From: Flavobacteriales bacterium
GTDB lineage: Bacteria; Bacteroidota; Bacteroidia; NS11-12g; UBA9320
NCBI GenBank assembly: GCA_020635395.1
Contig: JACJZV010000002.1
Location: 682,001-746,000, forward strand
DNA length: 64,000 nucleotides
Reading direction: 5' to 3'
Part shown: positions 55,112 to 63,973 of the stretch, one piece after another
Position numbering within the stretch: position 1 is the stretch's first letter
How the letters are laid out: every line of letters starts with the position of its first letter
The notes under the pieces: generated by a model
The model's database searches: none
What the model was told of the DNA's origin: nothing
Seen by the model: the letters and a program-made list of their open reading frames with translations, nothing else
Program-made: the position numbers and the translations under genes

Positions 55112-56005
55112 TTAATACCCATACGAAAATTTATCGAGGAGTAACCATAATATACCGGGAAACATAAAAATTAAATCTCCCCAAAACCGATAGAGTTCAT
55201 TTTCTTTAAACCTCTCTTCTTGAAGCCAAATAATAAGTAAGGTATTCATCATCAATAAAATAGGAATTGTAACTACCATTTTTATGGGTTGGTGAAAAGA
55301 AAACAGCCATATCATAAATGAAAAAAAGGCGGCAGTTAGTAAATACAAAATGGTGTTTCTCGTTTTTTCCTTTCCCCAGCGGGTGGCCGCCGACTTCAAA
55401 CCTCCGGCAATATCATTATCATAATCGTAATATGAAAACAAAATAAGGTTTGTAAAATTGATAAAAACCAAGCAAATAAGAAGAAATACGGATGCTATGT
55501 TGGTTGAAAGATTTCCCGCTATTCCGGGCATAACAGCCATACCTACACAAGCTATCGTGGCCACAAAAAGTTCTTTTAACCAGCTTATTTTTAGGTATTT
55601 AAAATAGTGAACAAATAAAAAATATGCGATAACTAATGCCGCCACCAAAATACCTGCGTAAACAATTTTTATCGGCAAAAAGGCCACGGTAAAGAAGGCA
55701 TTAAAAACCACCAAAGCTGCCACAATAGCCAATATTGGTTTTTGATACTCAAAATGAATGATATGCCTTATCGACGTGGCTTTTTCTTTCATTTTATTTC
55801 CATCCAAAATATGATCAATACTATAAATTACCCATATAGTTGTGGCCAAAACCCAATAAAACGAAAAAGGCAATTGTGCCCGAAAAAGTTTGCCAAAGAA
55901 AAAGGATGTGGACACCGACCCAAACACCACCAACAAACTAAAACAGTTTATAAACTCTATTGAAGAAAGCTCCGAAATTTTCCTTTTTTGCGGGGTTTGA
56001 GGCAT
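55112..56005 (-). CDS. UbiA-like prenyltransferase family membrane protein
   Basis: 297 residues with eight or nine hydrophobic helices. The first acidic motif of the UbiA fold appears as I-D-H-I-L-D-G-N-K (about 64-72). The second appears as Y-Y-D-Y-D-N-D-I-A-G-G, followed by S-A-A-T-R-W-G, a region resembling the D-x-x-x-D and K-x-x-R/G motifs of UbiA enzymes. True UbiA proteins condense an aromatic or lipid acceptor with a prenyl diphosphate in the inner membrane. No quinone or other cofactor genes are nearby, so the substrate is open, and the acidic motifs are not a perfect match. Confidence 0.75.
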   Translation of the reverse strand: MPQTPQKRKISELSSIEFINCFSLLVVFGSVSTSFFFGKLFRAQLPFSFYWVLATTIWVIYSIDHILDGNKMKEKATSIRHIIHFEYQKPILAIVAALVVFNAFFTVAFLPIKIVYAGILVAALVIAYFLFVHYFKYLKISWLKELFVATIACVGMAVMPGIAGNLSTNIASVFLLICLVFINFTNLILFSYYDYDNDIAGGLKSAATRWGKEKTRNTILYLLTAAFFSFMIWLFSFHQPIKMVVTIPILLMMNTLLIIWLQEERFKENELYRFWGDLIFMFPGILWLLLDKFSYGY

Positions 56006-56164
56006 TGTTTTTTTGTTCTAATCCAATGATGAAGAAATTGTTTCGCGACAATGTTATCTAAATATAGTTTAAAGAACGAATTTTTTTGTTCGAGTTTTGA
56101 CACAAAAACTAAGAGGTTGTTTTACCTACAATTGCCCGACTGTTGGCATCTTTGTCAAAACTAA

Positions 56165-56500
56165 TTAAAAAACAATTTGCAAAGCGTAAACCGGACATTA
56201 TACAATGCCGTTTCTCAAATTATTAGTGAGGCAAAAGCTACCGTTTACCGCTGCACCAGCACTAATTTGCTTAAAATGTATTGGCAAATTGGTAAACTTA
56301 TAATCGAAGACGAACAGCAATGACAGATGCGGGCAGAACATGGCAAAGCTGTTTTGAAACAACTCGCACAACAGCTTACTGTTGAATTTGGAAAAGGTTT
56401 TGATGAAAGTAATTTCCGCAATATGCGTAATTTTTTTTCTGCCTTCGATATTTGGTACGCAGTGCGTCCTGAATTGAGTTGGATAACGAAACTAAATTAA
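56165..56500 (+). pseudogene. DUF1016 (YhcG-type) nuclease remnant
   Basis: In one frame from 56165 to 56500 the translation matches the DUF1016 N-terminal domain: L-Y-N-A-V-S-Q-I-I-S-E-A-K, K-M-Y-W-Q-I-G-K-L-I-I-E-D-E-Q-Q, then a TGA stop at 56321-56323, then R-A-E-H-G-K-A-V-L-K-Q-L-A-Q-Q-L, F-G-K-G-F-D-E-S-N-F-R-N-M-R-N-F-F and V-R-P-E-L-S-W. It lacks a start codon, has the internal stop, and ends where the C-terminal PDDEXK nuclease domain (about 150-200 residues) should begin. The 3' end overlaps the nifU-like gene stop on the other strand. A decayed defence- or recombination-type nuclease gene. Confidence 0.88.
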
Positions 56501-56733
56501 GCCTCGGCAACCACCTCTTTCACCTGCGGATATACCCTTTTGATGCTTTCTTCGATGCCCGCCTTCATGGTGATATGACTGATTTCGCAGCTGCTACATG
56601 CACCCAACAAACGAAGTTTCACTACATCATTTTGTTCATCAACCGATAATAACTCAACATCGCCTCCATCGGCTTTTAAAAAGGGACGAATAGTGTCTAA
56701 CGCCTGTTCTATTTTTTCTGAAATTTCGCTCAA
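56497..56733 (-). CDS. NifU C-terminal-domain Fe-S scaffold protein
   Basis: 78 residues, TTG start at 56733 (no ATG is available in frame upstream). The single NifU C-terminal domain: A-L-D-T-I-R-P-F-L-K-A-D-G-G-D-V-E-L and the cluster-binding G-A-C-S-S-C-E-I-S (CX2C), then M-K-A-G-I-E-E. It holds or transfers a [4Fe-4S] cluster in the cytoplasm. It starts 23 nt after the oligopeptidase stop, so the two are probably co-transcribed. Confidence 0.92.
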   Translation of the reverse strand: MSEISEKIEQALDTIRPFLKADGGDVELLSVDEQNDVVKLRLLGACSSCEISHITMKAGIEESIKRVYPQVKEVVAEA

Positions 56734-56756
56734 AATAGTGCTTTTACGGCTCGAAT

Positions 56757-58814
56757 TTACGCTAAATCATCTATTCCTTCCAAACTTAGCAAAAAGGCAT
56801 ACTCCAAAGCTACTTCCTTAAATTGCTCAAAACGGCCACTTGCACCACCATGACCAAAGTCCATTTCGGTTTTTAAAAGTAAAATATTGTCGTCGGCTTT
56901 CATCTCACGCAGTTTCGCCACCCATTTGGCTGGTTCCCAATATTGCACCTGACTATCGTGCAAACCTGTGGTAACCAGCATATTGGGATATTTTTTTGCC
57001 TCTACATTGTCATAGGGCGAATAGGATTTAATATACCAATAATAATCTTCTTCTTTTGGATTGCCCCATTCGTCAAACTCCCCTGTGGTAAGCGGTATAG
57101 ATTCGTCGAGCATGGTTGTAACTACATCAACAAACGGTACAGCTGCTATTACCCCATTCCACAATTCAGGTTCCATATTAATAATGGCACCCATAAGCAA
57201 ACCACCTGCACTGCCACCCATAGCATATAAATGTTCTGGTGATGAATAATTATTTGAAATTAAGTGCTTTGCACAATCAATAAAATCGAAAAAGGTATTT
57301 TTTTTCTCAAGCAATTTTCCGGTTTCATACCAATTTCTGCCCATTTCTTCTCCCCCTCTGATGTGGGCAATGGCAAAAGCAAAACCTCTATCCAACAAAC
57401 TCAACCGGCTACTGCTAAAATATGGGTCAATACTGTGGCCGTAGCTTCCGTAGGCATAGAGCAATAGGGGCGACTTAGCATTTTTTTCAAACCCCTTTTT
57501 ATAAACAATAGATATGGGTACTTCTACTCCATCACGTACACTGGCATATAATCTCTCTGATTGATATTGACTCTTATCATATCCTCCAACAACTTCCTGC
57601 TGTTTCAGTAGTTTTCGCTCACGATTATTCATATTGTAATCGTAAGTGCTTGATGGTGTGGTTAATGAAGTGTATCCGAACCTCAAAATATCTGTCTTAT
57701 ATTCCGGATTTGTACTGGCCCCACAGGTGTAGGTTTCCTCGTCCATGGCAATGTAATGTTCGCTGCCTGTACTCATTTGTCGAACTCTGATATGGGTTAA
57801 TCCCTTAGTTCGTTCTTCCAACACCATATAGTCATCAAATAGTTCAATGCCTTCTAAAAGTGTCTCTTTTCTGTGCGGAATTACCTCGTTCCAAAATTCT
57901 TTTTCGGTATTTTCAAGTCCACATTCCATCAATCGAAAATTTTGAGCATTCCAGTTGGTCAGCACATACCATTTATCTTTAAAATGCGAAATGCCATATT
58001 CCAATTTTCGTTCTCTCGGATGAAATATTTTAAAATCTCCATACGGATTTTCGGATTTAAGATATTGATATTCAGAAGTTAAAGTGCTTCCACAAGAAAT
58101 AATAATGTATTCTCTCGATTTGCTTTTTGATACACCTGCATAGAACGTTTCGTCTTTTTCGTGGTAAATCATTTCCGACTCATCCGTTTCCAAATTATAC
58201 CGATGAATTTTATCAGAACGCAAGGTTTGTGCATCTTTGGTGGTATAAAATAGGGTTTTGTTATCAGCAGCCCACGTGCCGCCTCCGGTAGTGTTTTCAA
58301 TGGTTTGAGCCAAAATCTTACCGTTTTCAAGGGTTTTGAAATAAATGGTATAAATCCTGCGGCTCAATTTATCTACGCCAAATGCAAGAATTTTGTTGTC
58401 AGGACTTATGCTAAGGCCGCCAACTTGATAATAAGCGTGTCCTTCTGCCAAGATGTTTACATCCAACAACGTCAACTCCTCCGAATCCATATTGTCTTTT
58501 TTCCGACAATAAATGGGGTATTCTTTACCTTCTTCAAATCGAGTGTAATACCAATAACCATTCAGAAAATAGGGAACAGATTCATCCTGCTGTTTAATAC
58601 GACCCACCATCTCGTTATACAAATTTTCTTGTAAACCCTTGGTGTCAGCCATTACGGCCTCCGTATAGGCATTTTCTTCATTCAAATAATTTATAACCTC
58701 CTGATTTTCACGATTGTTTAACCAATAATAATTATCTATACGCACATCACCGTGCATTTCCAATTCATGAGGTTTTGGGAGGCAAATTGGGGGTTGGGCA
58801 GCGTTTTTTCGCAT
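56757..58814 (-). CDS. ptrB: Oligopeptidase B (S9 family)
   Basis: 685 residues from the ATG at 58814 (an in-frame TTG at 58835 would add seven). The N-terminal seven-bladed propeller (about 60-400) gates the active site. The C-terminal alpha/beta hydrolase has the nucleophile in G-G-S-A-G-G (Ser535; E. coli PtrB uses Ser532), an Asp region G-L-H-D-S-Q-V and the His in F-G-H-G-G-A-S-G-R. P-L-L-L-Y-A-Y-G-S-Y-G and A-H-I-R-G-G-E-E-M-G-R are S9A signatures. It cleaves peptides after Lys or Arg. No signal peptide, so it is cytoplasmic or released by an unknown route. Confidence 0.94.
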   Translation of the reverse strand: MRKNAAQPPICLPKPHELEMHGDVRIDNYYWLNNRENQEVINYLNEENAYTEAVMADTKGLQENLYNEMVGRIKQQDESVPYFLNGYWYYTRFEEGKEYPIYCRKKDNMDSEELTLLDVNILAEGHAYYQVGGLSISPDNKILAFGVDKLSRRIYTIYFKTLENGKILAQTIENTTGGGTWAADNKTLFYTTKDAQTLRSDKIHRYNLETDESEMIYHEKDETFYAGVSKSKSREYIIISCGSTLTSEYQYLKSENPYGDFKIFHPRERKLEYGISHFKDKWYVLTNWNAQNFRLMECGLENTEKEFWNEVIPHRKETLLEGIELFDDYMVLEERTKGLTHIRVRQMSTGSEHYIAMDEETYTCGASTNPEYKTDILRFGYTSLTTPSSTYDYNMNNRERKLLKQQEVVGGYDKSQYQSERLYASVRDGVEVPISIVYKKGFEKNAKSPLLLYAYGSYGHSIDPYFSSSRLSLLDRGFAFAIAHIRGGEEMGRNWYETGKLLEKKNTFFDFIDCAKHLISNNYSSPEHLYAMGGSAGGLLMGAIINMEPELWNGVIAAVPFVDVVTTMLDESIPLTTGEFDEWGNPKEEDYYWYIKSYSPYDNVEAKKYPNMLVTTGLHDSQVQYWEPAKWVAKLREMKADDNILLLKTEMDFGHGGASGRFEQFKEVALEYAFLLSLEGIDDLA

Positions 58815-58871
58815 TTTAAAATGTTTAAGTGGCAATATTAGTCAAAGCAATTTTGTGAAGTAATAAAAAGG

Positions 58872-59990
58872 CTAATCTTCCAAGAATTTCATAAAGTTTT
58901 CACGATGCACAATTTCCACTTGTGCATCATAATTTTTACTAAAAGTTTTAGATATTTTGACTTTTGTCTTTGGATTCCACTTTAGCTCAAATGCTCTAAG
59001 AGTTGCCCCTTCCTGCTCTATCAAATCAATTTCCTGCATTTGTGTTGTTCGCCAGAAATACAATTTGGCATAGGTGGGTTTGTATCGAATATATTTAAGA
59101 CGTTCGGCAATAAAGTAGTTTTCCCACAAAGCCCCGACATCATTGCGAAAAGAGAGCGGATTGAAATTTTGAATTAACGCATTTCGTACGCCGTTATCAT
59201 AAAAATAAAATTTCTTTCCCCTTCTAATTTCCGTTCGCTCATTGCCGCTAAAAGCCGGAAGCTCAAACAAAACGTATGCTTGCTTTAGCAAATGAATGTA
59301 ATTTTCAACGGTTTTATTGTCAATTCTAAGCAAATTACTTAGCTCATTGATGTTTGCTTCGCCGCCTATCTGCAACGCCAATGCTTTTAGCAATTTTTCT
59401 AATTGATCTGCTTTTCTAATGTTGGTTAATGCCAAAATATCTTTGTACAAATAGCTGTTTACAATTTCGTTCAACACATCAATTTCTTGGCCTTCACGGT
59501 TTAACACCTCTGGATACGAACCATAAATCAATCGGTTTTCGAGTTGAAAAAGAGCATTTACAAAACCCAAATGGCTACTCAACTCTTTCCAACTCAATGG
59601 GAATAGCTCAAATTGCCACTTTCTTCCTGTCAAACTTTCGGTTATGTTGGTGTTAAGTTCTAAAGCCGATGAACCACTTACCAGCAGTTGAACATCCTCA
59701 ATTTGGTCTATTATTATTTTAAGCGTTGTGCCAATATTATTGATGCGTTGGGCTTCGTCCACAAACACTAATCTATGTTTTGCAATCACCCGTTTTATAT
59801 TTTCAAGCGAATTTATTTCGAACAATTGCCGTGTGGCCGCATCATCACCCGAAAGAAAAAGATGGTTTTGGTTGCCAATAATTTGTTTTAAAAGCGTTGT
59901 TTTTCCCACCTGCCTCGGCCCGATGAGCATTATTGCCTTTTTTGGATTTAAAAAAGACATTATTCTTGGTTGAATATCTCGAACAAACAT
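58872..59990 (-). CDS. AAA-type ATPase with DUF4143 domain
   Basis: 372 residues. Walker A G-P-R-Q-V-G-K-T-T-L (about 23-32), Walker B R-L-V-F-V-D-E-A-Q-R (about 72-81), then the sensor region L-L-V-S-G-S-S-A-L-E-L. The C-terminal DUF4143 part contains Y-G-S-Y-P-E-V, K-F-Y-F-Y-D-N-G-V-R-N and the end E-I-D-L-I-E-Q-E-G with K-W-N-P-K, a PDDEXK-like E-I-D...E-x-K arrangement. This large, patchily distributed family has no settled role. A TATTTTTG box lies 4 nt before the ATG, and direct plus inverted repeats occupy the upstream region. Confidence 0.9.
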   Translation of the reverse strand: MFVRDIQPRIMSFLNPKKAIMLIGPRQVGKTTLLKQIIGNQNHLFLSGDDAATRQLFEINSLENIKRVIAKHRLVFVDEAQRINNIGTTLKIIIDQIEDVQLLVSGSSALELNTNITESLTGRKWQFELFPLSWKELSSHLGFVNALFQLENRLIYGSYPEVLNREGQEIDVLNEIVNSYLYKDILALTNIRKADQLEKLLKALALQIGGEANINELSNLLRIDNKTVENYIHLLKQAYVLFELPAFSGNERTEIRRGKKFYFYDNGVRNALIQNFNPLSFRNDVGALWENYFIAERLKYIRYKPTYAKLYFWRTTQMQEIDLIEQEGATLRAFELKWNPKTKVKISKTFSKNYDAQVEIVHRENFMKFLED

Positions 59991-59994
59991 TTGG

Positions 59995-60002
59995 CAAAAA
60001 TA
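59995..60002 (-). promoter_or_regulatory. -7 box 4 nt before the DUF4143 ATPase
   Basis: Minus-strand TATTTTTG fits TAnnTTTG; CCAA separates it from the ATG at 59990. Confidence 0.5.
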
Positions 60003-60005
60003 TAC

Positions 60006-60081
60006 TTAAATTGGAGTATAATCCTAAAAAAACATAATTAAATTGGATTTTAATCTAAAAATAATTATGTTTTTTTTGGAT
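60006..60081. repeat. Direct and inverted repeats in the ATPase-tsaB divergent region
   Basis: Two ~23-nt direct copies of TTAAATTGGA-n3-TAATC (60006-60029 and 60038-60060), 32 bp apart. A 20-bp inverted repeat with one mismatch (60021-60040 and 60062-60081, reading TAATTATGTTTTTTTTGGAT on the right) overlaps them. They lie beside the ATPase promoter box and may be regulator-binding sites or a hairpin in either transcript. Confidence 0.45.
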
Positions 60082-60116
60082 TATTTAAGCGTTTATCCCG
60101 CTTAAAAACAAATATC

Positions 60117-60124
60117 TACCTTTG
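60117..60124 (+). promoter_or_regulatory. -7 box 4 nt before tsaB
   Basis: TACCTTTG fits TAnnTTTG; CGTT separates it from the GTG start at 60129, again the leaderless spacing. Confidence 0.55.
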
Positions 60125-60128
60125 CGTT

Positions 60129-60803
60129 GTGCAAAAAATTTTGGCTATTGAAACTTCGGGAAAAGTGTGTTCGGTTGCCGTTTTTGAAAACAGCAGTTGT
60201 TTTGGCTATTTAGAAGAAAAAGAAGATTTTAAACATGCCGCCATTTTAACCATTCTTATTGAAAAACTGCTCAATCGACTTGATATAAGGCCAAATCAAT
60301 TGGATGCTATTGCCCTAAGTGGAGGCCCGGGTTCGTACACCGGATTGCGAATTGGAACCAGCACCGCAAAAGGATTGTGCTACGCACTTGACAAACCTTT
60401 ATTAGCCATTGATACGCTACAAATAATTGCCAATGGGTTTGTTGAAACTCATAAAAAAAATGGCCTCATTTGCCCCATGGTAGATGCCCGCCGGATGGAA
60501 GTTTTTACCTCCCTTTTTGATGAAAATTTAAAAGCCGTTACTGCACCAAAACCTTTGATTCTGGATGAGAACTCATATAAACCTGAACTTGAAAACAGCA
60601 TAATTCATTTTGTGGGAAACGGCTCTGAAAAGGCAGCTGACGTAATTTTACACTCAAACGCTCGTTTTTATTCGGATGATTTTTTGTCGGCAAAAAATAT
60701 GGGAGATTTAGCTTTAAGAAAGTTGCAAAACCAAGATTTTGCAGACACCGTCTATTTTGAACCATTTTATCTTAAAGAATTTTTTATGACCGGAAAGAAA
60801 TGA
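60129..60803 (+). CDS. tsaB: tRNA threonylcarbamoyladenosine biosynthesis protein TsaB
   Basis: 224 residues from a GTG. ASKHA-fold pseudo-glycoprotease: I-L-A-I-E-T-S-G-K-V-C-S-V-A-V at the N-terminus, H-A-A near residue 37, and the signature L-S-G-G-P-G-S-Y-T-G-L-R-I-G-T-S-T-A-K-G-L. P-M-V-D-A-R-R-M-E-V-F follows. TsaB is the non-catalytic partner that supports TsaD in making t6A37 of tRNAs. It overlaps the next gene by 4 nt (ATGA), an operon of a core translation factor with an outer-membrane protein. Confidence 0.95.
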   Translation: MQKILAIETSGKVCSVAVFENSSCFGYLEEKEDFKHAAILTILIEKLLNRLDIRPNQLDAIALSGGPGSYTGLRIGTSTAKGLCYALDKPLLAIDTLQIIANGFVETHKKNGLICPMVDARRMEVFTSLFDENLKAVTAPKPLILDENSYKPELENSIIHFVGNGSEKAADVILHSNARFYSDDFLSAKNMGDLALRKLQNQDFADTVYFEPFYLKEFFMTGKK

Positions 60804-62581
60804 GGTTGTTTATTGTTTTAGGATGTTTGTGCTGGAGTCTCTCCACTTTTGCACAGTTTGAATACCTATCCGTAATTCCCATCGACAGTACGGCCAAACA
60901 AATTTTGGTAGAAACCGAAATAAAAAATCAAATAAATAGTCGAGAAGATTTGTTTACCCAAATTGAACTTCTACTAAAATCGGCACATAAAAATGGCTTC
61001 CTTACTGCTTCTATAGATAGTTTTTATGCGGATAGCAGCACCACATTTGTCCATTTTTATGCTGGCAATAAATACACTTGGGCACAAATTTCGCCCGATA
61101 GTCTGGCCACTTTGTGGCTCAACGAAACCAATAGTTATTTAAAAATTAAACCGCTAATGCCGGTTTATCAGTATGAGTTTGTGGCTCTGATTGATAGATT
61201 GTTAAGGTATGGCGAAAACCACGGATACCCCTTTGCGTATGCCTTTTTGGATAATGTGGCAACCGATTCTCAAAACAGAATATCGGCAGATTTGATTTTA
61301 AAACCTTTTCGCTTTTTTGCCTTCGATAGCATTCAAATAGTGGGAGATGCTAAAATTTCTGATAAATATCTCCAGCAGTATTTGGGCATTAAAAATGGTG
61401 AGCCTTACAATGAATCATTGGTGAAAAAAATGGATGAAAAACTCCAAAAACTTCCGTTTTGTTCGGTAGAAAAAAACTCGAAAATATTTTTTAAAGATGA
61501 CAAGGTGCGGCTTGTTGTTTTTCTAAAACATCGAAAAACAGATAGGTTTGATGGTATTGTCGGTTTTGCCCCCAATGCCTCTAACAACAACAAACTGCTG
61601 ATAACCGGTGAGGCTAATATTGATCTTAAAAATTTATTGAAACGCGGAATTGGCTACTCTATGCATTGGAAAAGTTTTAATGAACGCTCTCAACAGTTAG
61701 AAATGGCAGGCCAAATTCCTTATTTTCTAAAAAGCCCTATTGGTGCTGATGCCCAAGTAGAATATTTAAAATTCGACACCCTTTTTTTTACTGTTAAAAC
61801 CAAAATTGGGTTGAATTATTTTTTTAGTGGAAATGATTTTGCCCAATTTTATATAAAGCGAAACCAATCGGCATTGCTGCACATTGACACAAATTTGGTA
61901 AGACAAAGTGGCCGATTGCCAGCAAGCAACCCTGTTAATTCTATTGCCTATGGCTGTCAGATTTCTCATCAAAAACTTGATTATATATACAATCCTCGAA
62001 AGGGATTTAGTGTGCAACTCAATGCTAATGTGGGTGTTCGGAGCATTGTGAAAGAATTTCAAATTCAGCAGGTGGTTTTTAAAAACGCTTTGAATGAACA
62101 ATACAATGTGTATGATTCGGTAAAACTCAAATCATTGCAAGGCGAGTTTCAATATAGTTTTTCCCTGTATCTGCCCATTGCCAAAAAAAGCACATTTGTA
62201 AGTGGTCTTTATGGCAAGAGGCTGGTGGCCGAAAATATTTTTGTAAACGATTTGTATCGATTTGGCGGCACAAAATCATTGAGAGGTTTTAACGAAGAAT
62301 CATTACAGGCCAATAGCTATACGGTGCTTAATTTGGAGTATCGATACATTCTTGGTGGCAATGCCTTTTTTCAACTGTTTGGAAACATTGGCTATATGCA
62401 GGATAAAAGCAATCCTGAAACCGGAATCAAAACCGACTATCCTTATGGTTTTGGAACAGGCGTAAATTTGGATGTGAACAATGGCATTTTAACTTTGGCA
62501 TACGCATTGGGCACTCAACAAGGTAATCCAATAAAATTAAATCAAGCCAAAATTCACTTCGGAATAATCAACTATTTATGA
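60800..62581 (+). CDS. BamA/TamA-like outer-membrane protein (Omp85 superfamily)
   Basis: 593 residues. Signal peptide ending L-S-T-F-A-Q. Periplasmic part (about 20-255) with POTRA-like segments, e.g. F-A-F-D-S-I-Q-I-V-G-D-A-K-I-S-D-K-Y-L-Q-Q-Y-L-G-I-K-N-G-E-P-Y-N. The C-terminal ~330 residues are a beta-barrel with the Omp85 lid-lock motif in F-G-G-T-K-S-L-R-G-F and the closing strands G-T-G-V-N-L-D-V-N-N-G. It is shorter than BamA (about 800-900 residues) and lacks a full set of five POTRA domains, so it is more likely a TamA-like or auxiliary exporter. The 3' end overlaps the convergent acyltransferase gene by 14 nt. Confidence 0.85.
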   Translation: MRLFIVLGCLCWSLSTFAQFEYLSVIPIDSTAKQILVETEIKNQINSREDLFTQIELLLKSAHKNGFLTASIDSFYADSSTTFVHFYAGNKYTWAQISPDSLATLWLNETNSYLKIKPLMPVYQYEFVALIDRLLRYGENHGYPFAYAFLDNVATDSQNRISADLILKPFRFFAFDSIQIVGDAKISDKYLQQYLGIKNGEPYNESLVKKMDEKLQKLPFCSVEKNSKIFFKDDKVRLVVFLKHRKTDRFDGIVGFAPNASNNNKLLITGEANIDLKNLLKRGIGYSMHWKSFNERSQQLEMAGQIPYFLKSPIGADAQVEYLKFDTLFFTVKTKIGLNYFFSGNDFAQFYIKRNQSALLHIDTNLVRQSGRLPASNPVNSIAYGCQISHQKLDYIYNPRKGFSVQLNANVGVRSIVKEFQIQQVVFKNALNEQYNVYDSVKLKSLQGEFQYSFSLYLPIAKKSTFVSGLYGKRLVAENIFVNDLYRFGGTKSLRGFNEESLQANSYTVLNLEYRYILGGNAFFQLFGNIGYMQDKSNPETGIKTDYPYGFGTGVNLDVNNGILTLAYALGTQQGNPIKLNQAKIHFGIINYL

Positions 62582-63872
62582 TTGTTACAATGGTCTGGTT
62601 TAATTCTATTTTGGTCTGTTTTAAGGCCGTTTGAAGTCCTTTGCGTTTTTTTCCTAAAAATCTCCAATTTATATTGCCCAACCACTGACCCACCGAAGAA
62701 AGGTATGAATAAGCAAACAAACCCAAGCTTGGCCACAAAAAGAAAAATATGATGGTTGCCCAACCATTGCCCGAAAGTTTCCAAACAATCCATGTTTCTA
62801 AAACACAGAAAATAGCGAACATCAATAAACCTAAGGCCAACAACACAGAACCCATAAAATCAACTCTTTTTACCACCCGAAGGGCAATTTGTTGAGTAAA
62901 AACAAATGGTAAAAAATGTAATAGAAACCCAATAATAAATATGGGAAAACCGAAAACCAACAGAATAAAATGAAGTATTGGGTAACGTTGCAATCCTTTG
63001 TGTGAGCTTCTTTTAAAACTACTTGTTCCTAATTTGAGCTTTTGCAACGCCCACATATAGCTGCTCATGGTATGATTAAATTTATCAAAACCTACGGCAT
63101 CATTTTCTTTGAAACTATTTATTTGTTCAACAAGTCTTTTTCTTTGGTTGTGCCAATCATCAGAAACATCAGAACTCTCCATGAAAGTTTCAATATGTTC
63201 CACTAATTTCATTTTATGTTGGTCATCAACCGTCACAATTAGCTCTTTCAAATTATTTTCTACATCTGCGGTTAAATGGCTTATAGCCGCCCAATAGTCT
63301 TTTTCAAATTCATCTTTATAGTCTTTTGGTCTTAATGATTTGCCAATATTTAGGGTTAATCTTCCTCTAAACCGATGTGGATTTGAATAATTGATGCCAA
63401 TTGGAATTACATGTATGTCCAACTTAAAATTATTCTTTGCCTCAGCCTCCAACGCAATGCGTGCTGCTCCGGTTTTGAGTGGTGCCAAAGTATATTTGGT
63501 TTGGCAAATGCCTTCCGGAAAAATGATTAAACAACCATTTTCTTTCATCAACTGGTGGCAATGTCTAAATATATCTTCGTTTTGATTAACCTTTTCTGGA
63601 TTATGTTCTTTCCGATAAATAGGAATCATGTTTAGTTGTTTGAAAATTTTAACCATTATTGGTTTTTCAAACGATTCACCTCGGGTTAAAAAATTTGCAG
63701 TTCTATTGAGCTGGGTGGCCACCACAATGGGATCCATAAATGCACTTCTATGGTTTGGCAAAAGCAGCACTGGTTTGTTGTATGGAATTTCCTCGGCATT
63801 TTTTATGTGAATTTCGGCAAAATATTTTCGCACCACATACGACCAAATAAATTTTAGAACGGCATAAAGCAT
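62568..63872 (-). CDS. Lysophospholipid acyltransferase family protein
   Basis: 434 residues. The PlsC domain occupies about 25-230: catalytic block N-H-R-S-A-F-M-D-P (His41, Asp47, one residue more than the classic HX4D, as in the N-H-x-N-A-x-x-D-P subgroup) and the glycerol-phosphate site F-P-E-G. A helical insert follows (about 230-290). The C-terminal third has three or four membrane helices (P-I-L-H-F-I-L-L-V-F-G-F-P-I-F-I-I-G-F-L-L-H-F and later). It would acylate lysophosphatidic acid or a related lipid at the inner membrane. Confidence 0.9.
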   Translation of the reverse strand: MLYAVLKFIWSYVVRKYFAEIHIKNAEEIPYNKPVLLLPNHRSAFMDPIVVATQLNRTANFLTRGESFEKPIMVKIFKQLNMIPIYRKEHNPEKVNQNEDIFRHCHQLMKENGCLIIFPEGICQTKYTLAPLKTGAARIALEAEAKNNFKLDIHVIPIGINYSNPHRFRGRLTLNIGKSLRPKDYKDEFEKDYWAAISHLTADVENNLKELIVTVDDQHKMKLVEHIETFMESSDVSDDWHNQRKRLVEQINSFKENDAVGFDKFNHTMSSYMWALQKLKLGTSSFKRSSHKGLQRYPILHFILLVFGFPIFIIGFLLHFLPFVFTQQIALRVVKRVDFMGSVLLALGLLMFAIFCVLETWIVWKLSGNGWATIIFFFLWPSLGLFAYSYLSSVGQWLGNINWRFLGKKRKGLQTALKQTKIELNQTIVTIINS

Positions 63873-63973
63873 ACAAGGGCTATTTTAGAGGCAAATAAAC
63901 TGCACAATCTATTTTGCATTGTAATTAAAATCTTTGGTTTGAAAGTCAAAAAAACGCAGCAGAGCTCCGCTTT

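Noticed and set aside
56321..56323. In-frame TGA in the DUF1016 frame read as selenocysteine or recoding
   Set aside because: The gene also lacks a start codon and its whole C-terminal nuclease domain, so simple decay explains it.
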